Of a stretch of 10,492 bases of DNA, positions 1 to 6,282 are shown one piece after another (the stretch's first letter is position 1; each line of letters starts with the position of its first letter). The notes beneath the pieces were generated by a model, which was given only the letters and a program-made list of their open reading frames with translations, had not been told where the DNA came from and searched no databases. The stretch spans positions 1 to 10,492 of the forward strand of contig JAFAFV010000116.1 of the NCBI GenBank assembly GCA_023423285.1. Direction: 5' to 3'. This DNA comes from Bacteroidota bacterium (GTDB taxonomy: Bacteria > Bacteroidota > Bacteroidia > Chitinophagales > Chitinophagaceae). The position numbers were made by a program, and so were the translations under genes.

Positions 1-131
1 CATTTTCAGGCTTTTGTTTTGAAACGCAGGTACACCCCAATGCCATCAATATTCCATCTTTTCCCAATACTGTTTTAAGACCTGGCGAAACGTACAAAAC
101 AAAAACGATTTATAAGTTTACAACAAAGTAG
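1..131 (+). CDS. galM: Aldose 1-epimerase (galactose mutarotase), C-terminal end only
   Basis: Only the last 43 codons are present; the frame starts at base 3 and stops with TAG at 129-131. The encoded tail contains FETQ, then NIPSFPNTVLRPGETYKT and ends TIYKFTTK. This matches the usual end of GalM-type aldose 1-epimerases, where ETQ is followed by a proline/asparagine-rich stretch, an F-P-S/N-T-x-L-x-P-G-E motif and a final beta strand. From family knowledge, the enzyme interconverts alpha and beta anomers of hexoses such as galactose and glucose. The ETQ glutamate (residue 8 of the visible fragment) would be the conserved catalytic base of the family. Nothing can be said about the N-terminus, a signal peptide or the promoter. 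No convincing intrinsic terminator follows. The short length is the only reason for doubt. Confidence 0.85.
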   Translation, partial: FSGFCFETQVHPNAINIPSFPNTVLRPGETYKTKTIYKFTTK

Positions 132-140
132 CTGCAAGAA

Positions 141-204
141 TTGACACGTGATATGTTACCTGAACTTAGGTGCAACCGGGTATTCAATTAATAAAATGTA
201 CAAC
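141..204 (+). repeat. Copy A of a two-copy composite motif (upstream of pdhA)
   Basis: TTGACA (141-146), TGTTACCTGAA (154-164), AACC (175-178) and AATGTACAAC (195-204) occur in this order. The same blocks occur in the same order just before and at the start of the lutA-like gene (2582-2630). The spacing between the first two blocks is 7 bases here and 8 there. This may be a relic of a duplicated leader, a shared regulatory element, or chance; the co-linearity is what makes chance less likely. Confidence 0.4.
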
Positions 205-293
205 CCAATTGTGTTTGGCAGCCCTGTTATTAGCGCTTATGCCGTGTTTTGCCGGCGCTTTAAGATCAGTCTGTTAAATTCCCTATTTTCCCT

Positions 294-301
294 TACTTTT
301 G
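294..301 (+). promoter_or_regulatory. Probable promoter -7 box for the pdhA-TPR-ribH unit
   Basis: TACTTTTG fits the Bacteroidota -7 consensus TAnnTTTG exactly. It ends 19 bases before the GTG start of pdhA, which implies a leader of only about a dozen bases. No good -33 TTG/TTTG box is visible at the usual spacing, so this rests on the -7 box and its position. Confidence 0.45.
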
Positions 302-320
302 CTACTCAAATTTTTAAGCT

Positions 321-1316
321 GTGGCAACAAAATTTTCAAAAGAAACATACTTATACTGGTACGAGTTAATGCAATTGATCAGGCAGTTTGAACTGACTGC
401 AGAGGAAAAATACAAAATGGAAGGCAAGATCCGAGGGTTTTTTCACTCCTACGTGGGTCAGGAAGCTATTGCAGCCGGCTGCATGACAGCCACCCGGCCT
501 GAAGATAAATTTATTACGGCTTACCGCGATCATGGCCTGGCCATTGCAAAAGGCGTAAGCGTGGATAGTTGCATGGCCGAGTTGTATGGCAAAGCCACGG
601 GTTGTGCTAAAGGAAAAGGCGGCAGCATGCACTTTTTCGGGAAAGAACAAAATTTCTATGGCGGTCATGGTATAGTAGGTGCTCAAATAGGAACTGGCAC
701 CGGCCTGGCTTTTGCTGAAAGCTACAAGGAAACAGATAACGTGGTGCTTTGCTTTTTTGGGGACGGCGCCTCAAGGCAGGGAATTTTGCACGAAAGCTTT
801 AACCTGGCCATGCTTTGGAGTTTACCAGTAGTTTATATCTGCGAAAACAATAACTACGCCATGGGAACTTCTGTAGCGCGTACCTCAAACGTAACTGAAA
901 TTTACCAGCTTGGCGCTGCATATAATATGCCTTCAGAAAAAGTAGATGGCATGCACCCCGAAACCGTGCACGATGCTGTGGCTAAAGCAGTAAAAAGAGC
1001 GCGTGAAAAAGGCGGCCCTACCCTTTTGGAAATTAATACCTACCGCTATAAAGGCCACTCCATCAGCGACCCGCAAAAATACCGCACTAAAGATGAGGTG
1101 GAAGAATACAAATCGAAAGACCCTATTACACAGATTACAACATATATGCTCGACAACAACCTGGTAACCGAACAGGAGCTGAAAGTGATTGATGACAGGT
1201 GTGATGAAGTAGTAAACGCATCCGTACAATTTGCTGAAGAAAGCCCCTGGCCAAATGATGACGAAGTGCTGAAGGATGTGTATGTAGACCAGAACTATCC
1301 GTTTATTGTAGATTAA
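321..1316 (+). CDS. pdhA: Pyruvate dehydrogenase E1 component, alpha subunit
   Basis: This 331-residue protein is the thiamine-diphosphate-binding alpha subunit of a heterotetrameric 2-oxoacid dehydrogenase E1, most likely for pyruvate (pyruvate decarboxylation and acetyl transfer to E2 lipoyl groups, cytoplasm). The ThDP/Mg motif is present: GDG at 147-149, then ENNNYAMGT at 175-183. Other family marks are YRDHG (68-72), GKGGSMHFF (98-106) and the conserved loop YRYKGHSISDPQKYR (241-255), which corresponds to the phosphorylation-loop region of mitochondrial E1-alpha. The length is typical. The start is GTG: an in-frame TAA lies two codons upstream (315-317), and the next Met is residue 17, inside the conserved helix. 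The beta subunit and E2/E3 are not in the window. It is followed after 22 bases by the TPR gene and then ribH, probably on the same transcript. A branched-chain 2-oxoacid E1-alpha is a less likely alternative. Confidence 0.93.
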   Translation: MATKFSKETYLYWYELMQLIRQFELTAEEKYKMEGKIRGFFHSYVGQEAIAAGCMTATRPEDKFITAYRDHGLAIAKGVSVDSCMAELYGKATGCAKGKGGSMHFFGKEQNFYGGHGIVGAQIGTGTGLAFAESYKETDNVVLCFFGDGASRQGILHESFNLAMLWSLPVVYICENNNYAMGTSVARTSNVTEIYQLGAAYNMPSEKVDGMHPETVHDAVAKAVKRAREKGGPTLLEINTYRYKGHSISDPQKYRTKDEVEEYKSKDPITQITTYMLDNNLVTEQELKVIDDRCDEVVNASVQFAEESPWPNDDEVLKDVYVDQNYPFIVD

Positions 1317-1338
1317 TTATTAAAATTTAAGTATTAAA

Positions 1339-2037
1339 ATGGCAGCTAAGACTAAGCATCAGGCAGAAAATGATCAAAATGATGCTGCGGAAATAATAGA
1401 TAAGGCTAAATTATTCTGGAACAAGAACGGCAAGATTACCGTCATTATTCTAGGATCGCTCATCCTTTTGGTTGGAGGATTTTTAGCTTATAAGAATTTT
1501 GTTCAAAAGCCAAAAATTGCAGAAGCACAGGATAAAAGTTTTAAAGCTGAAGAATACTTCAGACTCGACTCCTTTCAATTGGCGCTTAATGGCGACGGCG
1601 TTAATCCCGGGTTTATCAAAATAGCCCAAAATTACAGCAGCACGCCCATGGGCAACCTGGCTAATTATTATGCGGGTGTATCTTACCTTAAACTCAATCA
1701 AAACCAAAAAGCGGTAGATCACCTGAAAAAATTCAGCACCAACTCAAAACCCGTACAGCAAAGAGCTTACAAACTTTTAGGCGATGCTTACGGCGATCTG
1801 GGTAATGGCTCCGAGGCTTTGAATTATTACAAAAAAGCTGCCCGTCATTTTGAAGAAGATCAAATGGCATCTGCAGAGGCGTTGTTTAGCGCGGCTTACC
1901 TGGCGCAGCATGTTTTAAATAATAAAGACGAAGCGATCACACTTTATAAAGAACTGAAACAAAAATACCCACGTACCCAACAGGGTTTTGAAGCAGACAA
2001 ATATCTGGCGCAACTGGGCGTTTACCAGGTGAATTAA
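1339..2037 (+). CDS. Membrane-anchored TPR protein, YfgM-like
   Basis: The protein has 232 residues: a short polar N-terminus, one transmembrane segment at about 32-52 (rich in I, L, V and G), and a repeat region after it. The segment before the membrane (KAKLFWNKNGK, 22-32) plus a single anchor and TPRs resembles the YfgM/TPR_21 family, known in Escherichia coli as an ancillary factor at the SecYEG translocon that partners PpiD. TPR-like helices are visible at about 105-138 (NYYAGVSYLKLNQNQKAVDHLK), 141-173 (LLGDAYGDLGNGSEALNYYKKA) and 180-212 (ALFSAAY...EAITLYKELKQKYP). No signal-peptidase site is evident, so the N-terminus probably stays in the cytoplasm with the TPRs outside. It sits 22 bases after pdhA and 2 bases before ribH, so it is almost certainly co-transcribed with ribH. 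The exact function is inference; a general scaffold role is equally possible. Confidence 0.8.
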   Translation: MAAKTKHQAENDQNDAAEIIDKAKLFWNKNGKITVIILGSLILLVGGFLAYKNFVQKPKIAEAQDKSFKAEEYFRLDSFQLALNGDGVNPGFIKIAQNYSSTPMGNLANYYAGVSYLKLNQNQKAVDHLKKFSTNSKPVQQRAYKLLGDAYGDLGNGSEALNYYKKAARHFEEDQMASAEALFSAAYLAQHVLNNKDEAITLYKELKQKYPRTQQGFEADKYLAQLGVYQVN

Positions 2038-2039
2038 CT

Positions 2040-2510
2040 ATGGCATCACAGGGCAACAATATATTATTGCATAAGGGCATCCTGAAAGAGGATGCTTTTA
2101 TCGTTATAGTAAAAACAGAATGGAACGCTCACATAGCCGATGAACTGGAGAGCGGCTGCCATAAAGTTTTTGCCGAACACAACATACAGTCTGAAACCAT
2201 TGTGGTGCCAGGCGCTGTGGAAATTGCCTTTGCCATAAAAAGACACTGGACGAAAGCCAAAGAATCACTCAACCTTCCCTCAGCTTATATAGCGTTGGGT
2301 TGTGTAATACAGGGCGATACCCCGCATTTTGAATATGTGTGCCGCGCTGTAACAGATGGTATTACACAACTCAACCTGATGCTTCCCGTTCCCACCATTT
2401 TTGGTGTGCTTACCGTTTTGAATGAGCAGCAGGCGACCGAACGCGTTGGTGGCATGCATGGTCACAAAGGCGAAGAAGCGGCTATTACCGCTTTAAAAAT
2501 GATTGATTAA
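2040..2510 (+). CDS. ribH: 6,7-dimethyl-8-ribityllumazine synthase
   Basis: The 156-residue product makes the lumazine precursor of riboflavin by condensing 5-amino-6-ribitylaminouracil with 3,4-dihydroxy-2-butanone 4-phosphate; the enzyme forms cytoplasmic icosahedral or pentameric assemblies. Visible motifs are TEWN (26-29), substrate-loop VPGAVEIAF (56-64), the core ALGCVIQGDTPHFEYVC (85-101) with the catalytic His96, and FGVLTVLNEQQATERVGG (121-138) with the phosphate-binding arginine R135. Length and motif order are those of a full-length enzyme. The ATG lies 2 bases after the TAA of the TPR gene, so translation is probably coupled. No other riboflavin gene is in the window and no FMN-riboswitch-like structure is apparent upstream, so regulation probably follows the pdhA or TPR transcript. 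No clear intrinsic terminator follows. Confidence 0.95.
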   Translation: MASQGNNILLHKGILKEDAFIVIVKTEWNAHIADELESGCHKVFAEHNIQSETIVVPGAVEIAFAIKRHWTKAKESLNLPSAYIALGCVIQGDTPHFEYVCRAVTDGITQLNLMLPVPTIFGVLTVLNEQQATERVGGMHGHKGEEAAITALKMID

Positions 2511-2576
2511 ACGATCAGGTTCTATAAAATTCGAACGGAGGGTAACTTCAAAGCTATACAACAAACAGATTGTCGC

Positions 2577-2584
2577 TATATTTG
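2577..2584 (+). promoter_or_regulatory. Probable promoter -7 box for the lutA-like gene
   Basis: TATATTTG is an exact match to the Bacteroidota TAnnTTTG box and lies 37 bases before the ATG at 2622. It separates this gene from the ribH unit upstream. No strong -33 element is visible. The box overlaps the TTGACA block that is shared with the region before pdhA. Confidence 0.5.
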
Positions 2585-2630
2585 ACAAAGAATTCTGTTA
2601 CCTGAATCAACCTCTGATATAATGTACAAC
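2582..2630 (+). repeat. Copy B of a two-copy composite motif (lutA-like leader)
   Basis: TTGACA (2582-2587), TGTTACCTGAA (2596-2606), AACC (2609-2612) and AATGTACAAC (2621-2630) repeat the order seen at 141-204. In this copy the last block contains the start codon of the lutA-like gene, whose protein begins MYN. Copy A also has an ATG-TAC-AAC but no extended homologous reading frame. Confidence 0.4.
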
Positions 2631-3344
2631 GTTCACATATTCATACCCTGTTTTGTAGATCAGCTATACCCTCAAACTGGGTTTAACATGGTTAAGATTC
2701 TTGAGAAATTTGGCTGTAAGGTTCATTACAATACCGAACAAACCTGCTGTGGCCAGCCTGCTTTTAATGCGGGATTTTGGAATGAAGCCAAAGCCGTTTG
2801 TTCCAAGTTCATCAAAGACTTTGAAGGAGCTGATTATATTGTGGCACCAAGCGCGAGTTGCGTGGGTTTTGTAAGAAATTATTATGGAAAACTGTTCGAT
2901 AATTCTTCCGTTCATAACGAAGTGAAAGCCCTGGGCACCAGAACTTTTGAGTTTACCGAGTTTCTTTTAAAAGTATTGAATGTTAAAGACACGGGCGCCA
3001 CTCTAAATGGTGTGGCCACTTATCACGATAGTTGTGCCGCCTTGCGAGAATGCCACATTAAACAGGGGCCTCGCATTTTGCTGGAAAATGTAAAAGGACT
3101 TACACTGAAAGAAATGAAGGATGTTGAAACCTGTTGCGGCTTTGGCGGCACGTTTGCCGTAAAGTTTCCTTCTATATCTGTAAATATGGGAGAACAAAAA
3201 GTAGAGCATGCGGCAGATACGGGCGCTCAATACCTTATTAGTACTGACCTATCCTGCCTGATGCACCAGCAAGGTTATATTGACGGGAAAGGATTGAACA
3301 TTAAGACCATGCATATTGCAGATGTGTTGGCGAGTGGCTGGTAA
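2622..3344 (+). CDS. (Fe-S)-binding protein with two CCG cysteine-rich domains, LutA/GlcF type
   Basis: The 240-residue protein has two copies of the CCG cysteine-rich domain. Domain one has C10 (FIPCFVDQLYP), CCGQPAFNAG (42-51) and C80 in APSASC. Domain two has YHDSC (134-138), CCGFGGTF (171-178) and C212 in STDLSC. These pieces match LutA/YkgE, the small subunit of the LutABC L-lactate oxidation complex, and the C-terminal part of glycolate oxidase GlcF and heterodisulfide reductase HdrB; such domains bind an iron-sulfur cluster and pass electrons. The protein lacks a 4Fe-4S ferredoxin module of its own, so it needs a partner. No lutB or lutC is in the window, so a lactate-utilisation role is inference only. 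The gene has its own upstream promoter box and converges on the thioredoxin gene with only 2 bases between stops. Confidence 0.88.
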   Translation: MYNVHIFIPCFVDQLYPQTGFNMVKILEKFGCKVHYNTEQTCCGQPAFNAGFWNEAKAVCSKFIKDFEGADYIVAPSASCVGFVRNYYGKLFDNSSVHNEVKALGTRTFEFTEFLLKVLNVKDTGATLNGVATYHDSCAALRECHIKQGPRILLENVKGLTLKEMKDVETCCGFGGTFAVKFPSISVNMGEQKVEHAADTGAQYLISTDLSCLMHQQGYIDGKGLNIKTMHIADVLASGW

Positions 3345-3346
3345 TT

Positions 3347-3646
3347 TTACACATGCGCTTTGATTACCTGCTCCAACTGGCCTGCTTGTACCACACCACT
3401 TTGCCGCCATACAATGTTTCCTTTTTTAAATAAGATGAGCGTAGGTACGCCCTGTATGCCATAAGCCGCGGCCGCCCGGGGACTTTTGTCTACATCCACT
3501 TTTATTATAGTGACACTGGCACCCACTTTTTGTTTCAGTTGTTCCAGCACTGGTTTCATCATTTTGCAGGGTCCGCACCACTCAGCAAAAAAATCTACGA
3601 GAACAGGTTTGTCTCCATTAATCAGATCAGAAAATGTATCAGGCAC
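3347..3646 (-). CDS. trxA: Thioredoxin
   Basis: This is a 99-residue cytoplasmic thioredoxin with the redox-active WCGPC at 23-27, the buried acidic residue in VDFFAEW (17-23), and the cis-proline motif GVPT with P68. It has no signal peptide or membrane segment. It would reduce protein disulfides using electrons from thioredoxin reductase (not in the window). The start is GTG at 3644-3646 (minus strand): an in-frame TAA lies three codons upstream, and the first ATG would be residue 29, after the active site. The start lies within the last codons of the rhodanese gene (8-base overlap), so translational coupling is likely. The length is slightly short for the family. The tight pairing with a rhodanese suggests, as inference, that it may reduce the rhodanese persulfide or its products. 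No terminator separates it from the converging lutA-like gene. Confidence 0.92.
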   Translation of the reverse strand: MPDTFSDLINGDKPVLVDFFAEWCGPCKMMKPVLEQLKQKVGASVTIIKVDVDKSPRAAAAYGIQGVPTLILFKKGNIVWRQSGVVQAGQLEQVIKAHV

Positions 3647-3989
3647 TGGCTTTTAATTTACGTTTTAGTCCATCTACCGAACCGCCCCTGTACACGGCCT
3701 TAAAACCTGCGTTTAACAAAATTTGCCTGGCCAGGCCGCTGCGCATACCATTTCCACAGCAAATAATCAGCGGTTTATCTTTATCTAACTTTGACAACTC
3801 CAGCCGCAAGTTTTCAAGCGGTATATTGATAGAGTCTTGAATACAGCCGAAATCTTCACACTCCTTATTTGTTCTTACATCAAGCACCTGTGCTTTTTGA
3901 TTGCGCACAAGGTCGCCAAAATTTACTGAGGTAAAAAAGCTTTGAATGTATCTTAAAAAGCTAGTTAATAAACGTTTGATGCCTGCCAT
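3639..3989 (-). CDS. Single-domain rhodanese-like protein (sulfurtransferase)
   Basis: This 116-residue protein carries one rhodanese fold. The conserved N-terminal feature is VLDVRTNKECEDFGCIQDSINIPL (35-58), which corresponds to the family D-V-R...E...G-H-I...A-x-N-I-P pattern, here with Cys49 where His is usual. The active loop is CGNGMRS (78-84) with Cys78 as predicted persulfide carrier and R83 in the expected place; Cys77 just before it gives a vicinal pair. The ending LLNAGFKAVYRGGSVDGLK is typical of the fold. The first 20 residues are mildly hydrophobic (FLRYIQSFF) but do not form a clear membrane segment or signal peptide. From family knowledge it moves sulfane sulfur from donors such as thiosulfate or persulfides to thiols. 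It is the first gene of a two-gene operon, overlapping the thioredoxin gene by 8 bases. Confidence 0.87.
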   Translation of the reverse strand: MAGIKRLLTSFLRYIQSFFTSVNFGDLVRNQKAQVLDVRTNKECEDFGCIQDSINIPLENLRLELSKLDKDKPLIICCGNGMRSGLARQILLNAGFKAVYRGGSVDGLKRKLKASA

Positions 3990-4006
3990 ATGTGTGTTGA
4001 ATTTTC

Positions 4007-4035
4007 GTTGTAATGCTTATTGAATGTATTACAAC
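4007..4035. promoter_or_regulatory. Inverted repeat upstream of the rhodanese-thioredoxin pair, possible operator
   Basis: GTTGTAAT (4007-4014) and ATTACAAC (4028-4035) are perfect inverted arms of 8 bases around a 13-base spacer; the pairing can extend by two more pairs, one of them G-U. It lies 18-46 bases upstream of the rhodanese ATG. A weak -7-like TATATTGG (minus strand, 4043-4050) sits just upstream, so the repeat would cover the start of transcription. A repressor site or a 5'-leader hairpin are both possible. Confidence 0.4.
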
Positions 4036-4138
4036 ACTTATGCCAATATATTTTTCAAAAACACCTTTAGCCGACGATGTTTGGCGAAGTAATCCCCCTT
4101 TTGAAGTTCCGGCTGACAAATGCATTTAATACAGCCAC

Positions 4139-4163
4139 AAAAAAAACCGCCATGGGGCGGTTT
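4139..4163 (-). terminator. Intrinsic terminator of the nrnA-FKBP unit
   Basis: Read on the minus strand: AAACCGCC, loop CCAT, GGCGGTTT, followed by an unbroken T tract (8 T including the stem end). The stem has five G-C pairs and three A-T pairs. It starts 22 bases after the stop codon of the FKBP lipoprotein gene, as expected for its terminator. Confidence 0.85.
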
Positions 4164-4184
4164 AATATGAATAGAAAAATAAAT

Positions 4185-5195
4185 CTACTGCTGTGGCATA
4201 GGCGGTTGTTGTGGAGCCGGTTCGGTATCGCTTACGTCGGTAATTTCCACTTCAAAAGCTAATGCTTCGTAAGGTTTGAAAATAGGAGGATTGTTTTTAC
4301 CGTAAGCCAGGTAACCAGGGATGTAGATAGTTCCTTTTCCACCTTTCTTAAACTGCTTCAGTCCGTCTTCAAAACCAGGAATGCTACCACCTCTTCCGAT
4401 AGGCATGGTAAATGAGTTAGACTCAAACGTACTGTCGGCCAATAATTTTTTGCCAGTGTATTTTACGGTAACAAATTTATCATCAGCCACTTGTGCACCT
4501 GTGCCGGCATTGTCAATTTTTACAAAAGTGCCCAGTGCAGTTTTAGTAGCATTAATCCCTTTGCTTTTTAAGAAACCGCTTACTTCCTGCTCCTGCCTGG
4601 CAACTGCGCCTGCTTTTGTTAGTGAATCAATTTCTTTTTTCAGCGCAGCTTCACTGTCTTTCTGCATTTTCTTCATCATTTCTTCCTGCTCTTTTTTCTG
4701 GCGCGGCGCATCTCTTTCCATTTCTTTCTGGTAATCTGCCTGTGCAAGGCTGTCATTTCTAAAAACTTCAATTACTTTAAAAGTGAAAGTGATCTTATCA
4801 CCCTTCTTAATGTAAGGAGGCATTTGGGCTTCCTGTGCAAGGCCCTTTTTAATCAGCGAATCCACATAAATTACAGTTACAAGGCTATCGCCTTTTTTCA
4901 TATGTTTAAACAGTTCGTCTGGCCCATATACCGGCTGGCCTGGAGGCGGGGTTTGTATTTTTACAAAAGCAGGAAGTTTTCCGTAGGTATCTGTCAGCAT
5001 GGTGTCTTTTGTGCCTGAGATCTTTTGGGTGACATGCATTTTCAAAACATCGCCCTCCTTAGTGCTGTCTTTGCTGCCCCCGTCAATCAGCTTATACTTC
5101 AGGCCGCTCGCAGTTGTTTTATAGTCGGCGTCCTTACAGCCTGTAAATGCAAGCGCTGCGCAAACTACTAAACTCAAAATGTGTAAACGTTTCAT
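4185..5195 (-). CDS. FKBP-type peptidyl-prolyl isomerase lipoprotein with two FKBP-like regions
   Basis: The 336-residue protein begins with a lipoprotein signal peptide; the lipid-carrying cysteine is C20 in LAFTGC, so it is likely anchored in the envelope. A C-terminal FKBP domain (about 218-322) keeps family marks: VKYTGKKLLADSTFES (244-259), SIPGFEDGLKQFKKGG (271-286), YIPGYLAYG (291-299) and the terminal AFEVEI strand (313-318). An N-terminal region (about 28-147: ASGLKYKLIDGG, then KKGD twice and FTFKVIEVF) looks like a second, degenerate FKBP domain. Between them lies a charged, Met/Lys/Glu-rich stretch (150-205) that probably forms a coiled coil or long helix. The tail is Pro/Gln-rich. 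It probably catalyses proline cis-trans isomerisation or acts as a chaperone for exported proteins. It follows the phosphoesterase gene by 24 bases and ends at a terminator. Similarity to GldI of gliding flavobacteria is possible but not shown. Confidence 0.88.
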   Translation of the reverse strand: MKRLHILSLVVCAALAFTGCKDADYKTTASGLKYKLIDGGSKDSTKEGDVLKMHVTQKISGTKDTMLTDTYGKLPAFVKIQTPPPGQPVYGPDELFKHMKKGDSLVTVIYVDSLIKKGLAQEAQMPPYIKKGDKITFTFKVIEVFRNDSLAQADYQKEMERDAPRQKKEQEEMMKKMQKDSEAALKKEIDSLTKAGAVARQEQEVSGFLKSKGINATKTALGTFVKIDNAGTGAQVADDKFVTVKYTGKKLLADSTFESNSFTMPIGRGGSIPGFEDGLKQFKKGGKGTIYIPGYLAYGKNNPPIFKPYEALAFEVEITDVSDTEPAPQQPPMPQQ

Positions 5196-5219
5196 TTGTG
5201 ATTTTTTAATTGTATTGTG

Positions 5220-6227
5220 TTATTGTAAAAGATGTTCATTTTCTTTTAAAGCAAGTTTGAATTTTTCAATGGTTTCCTGTAGGCTCTCTTTGGCATTTCC
5301 TCCTGAAGCGTTATAATGGCCTCCACCGTTAAAATAAGTTCGTGCAAATGTATTGCAATCAAAGTTACCTTTACTTCTAAAGCTCCATTTTCTTTCCTCA
5401 TCTCTGTCCACAACCATTCCTACCAGTTTAATGTCCTGTACGGCCTGTGGCAAGTTCACAATGCCCTCGGTATCACCGGTTTTAATCTCGTACTTCATAA
5501 GGTCTTGCTTTGAAACGTATATCAAAGCGGCATTGTACTCATAAATAAATTCCAAACGGTTGCTCAGTACGTGGCCTATAAAGCGCAGGCGGTTTTCCAT
5601 AAAATTATCAAACAGGTCGCTGTGCACTTTGGCATGGTCAAAGCCCGTTTGTTTTAAGTGTGCCACCATCTGGTGAACAGATGCTTTTGTAGAAGCAAAC
5701 CTGAAAGAGCCTGTGTCGGCAATCACACCAGCATAAATGCACTCGGCAATCGGCACATCAATCAGGTGCGCGTGGCCCGAATCCACGATCAGGTCGTAGA
5801 TCATTTCGCTGGTAGAACTTTTATTGACGTTGCTGTTGCCGTAATCAAAAGAAGCCAGGTCAGGCTCTTGATGGTGGTCGATCAGTATTTTAATGCATTC
5901 GGCTTCACTAAGCAGCGGCGCCAGGTATTTGGTACGATGAAAAATGTTAAAATCGAGGCAAAAAAGATAGTCCGTAGTTTTTAAGATATCTTCTACCTTT
6001 TGCCTGTTGTTATCAAATTTGATCACGCTTTTACAGCCGGGCATCCAGTTGAGCCAGTTGGCCCAGTTGGTTGGCGAAACCACCGTTACGTCATGGCCTA
6101 GTTTTACAAGAAAATGGTAAAGCCCCAGCGCAGAGCCCATTGCATCGGCATCAGGCTTCTGATGCATGGTAATAAACACCTTTGCAGGCTGCTGTAAAAG
6201 AGAATATATCTCAGAAATTGGTTTCAT
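5220..6227 (-). CDS. nrnA: DHH/DHHA1 phosphoesterase, NrnA-like (oligoribonuclease / pAp phosphatase)
   Basis: The 335-residue cytoplasmic protein has the DHH metal-binding motifs in order: MHQKPDADAMGSALG (21-35; H22, D26, D28), CLDFN (90-94; D92), the name-giving DHH (117-119), and ADTGSFRFAST (170-180; D171). The C-terminal DHHA1 substrate domain ends with FNGGGHYNASGG (299-310). This is the layout of NrnA, which degrades short oligoribonucleotides from the end and can dephosphorylate 3'-phosphoadenosine 5'-phosphate. Which activity dominates cannot be told from sequence. Length is normal for the family. A -7 box lies only 10 bases upstream of the ATG, so the mRNA leader is very short. It is the first gene of a two-gene unit with the FKBP lipoprotein and is divergent from ndk across 86 bases. 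A related cyclic-dinucleotide phosphodiesterase role is a weaker alternative. Confidence 0.92.
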   Translation of the reverse strand: MKPISEIYSLLQQPAKVFITMHQKPDADAMGSALGLYHFLVKLGHDVTVVSPTNWANWLNWMPGCKSVIKFDNNRQKVEDILKTTDYLFCLDFNIFHRTKYLAPLLSEAECIKILIDHHQEPDLASFDYGNSNVNKSSTSEMIYDLIVDSGHAHLIDVPIAECIYAGVIADTGSFRFASTKASVHQMVAHLKQTGFDHAKVHSDLFDNFMENRLRFIGHVLSNRLEFIYEYNAALIYVSKQDLMKYEIKTGDTEGIVNLPQAVQDIKLVGMVVDRDEERKWSFRSKGNFDCNTFARTYFNGGGHYNASGGNAKESLQETIEKFKLALKENEHLLQ

Positions 6228-6237
6228 TCAAGAGGCG

Positions 6238-6245
6238 CAAAAATA
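6238..6245 (-). promoter_or_regulatory. Probable -7 box for nrnA, near-leaderless
   Basis: On the minus strand TATTTTTG fits TAnnTTTG exactly and ends 10 bases before the nrnA ATG. With transcription starting a few bases after the box, the leader would be only a few bases long. No clear -33 box is visible. Confidence 0.45.
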
Positions 6246-6282
6246 GGTAAAATAAACCTTTATGCTGATGATTATCTTTTTG

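Noticed and set aside
232..259. AGCGC...GCGCT inverted arms after galM as a possible galM terminator
   Set aside because: The stem is only 5 pairs with an 18-base loop and no T tract follows; not supported as a terminator.
148..369. 73-codon plus-strand reading frame upstream of pdhA
   Set aside because: It overlaps the start of pdhA by 49 bases, has no recognisable motif and contains the -7 box of pdhA; probably non-coding.
4077..4262. 61-codon plus-strand reading frame across the terminator
   Set aside because: It runs through the terminator hairpin and into the FKBP gene on the other strand, with no family resemblance.
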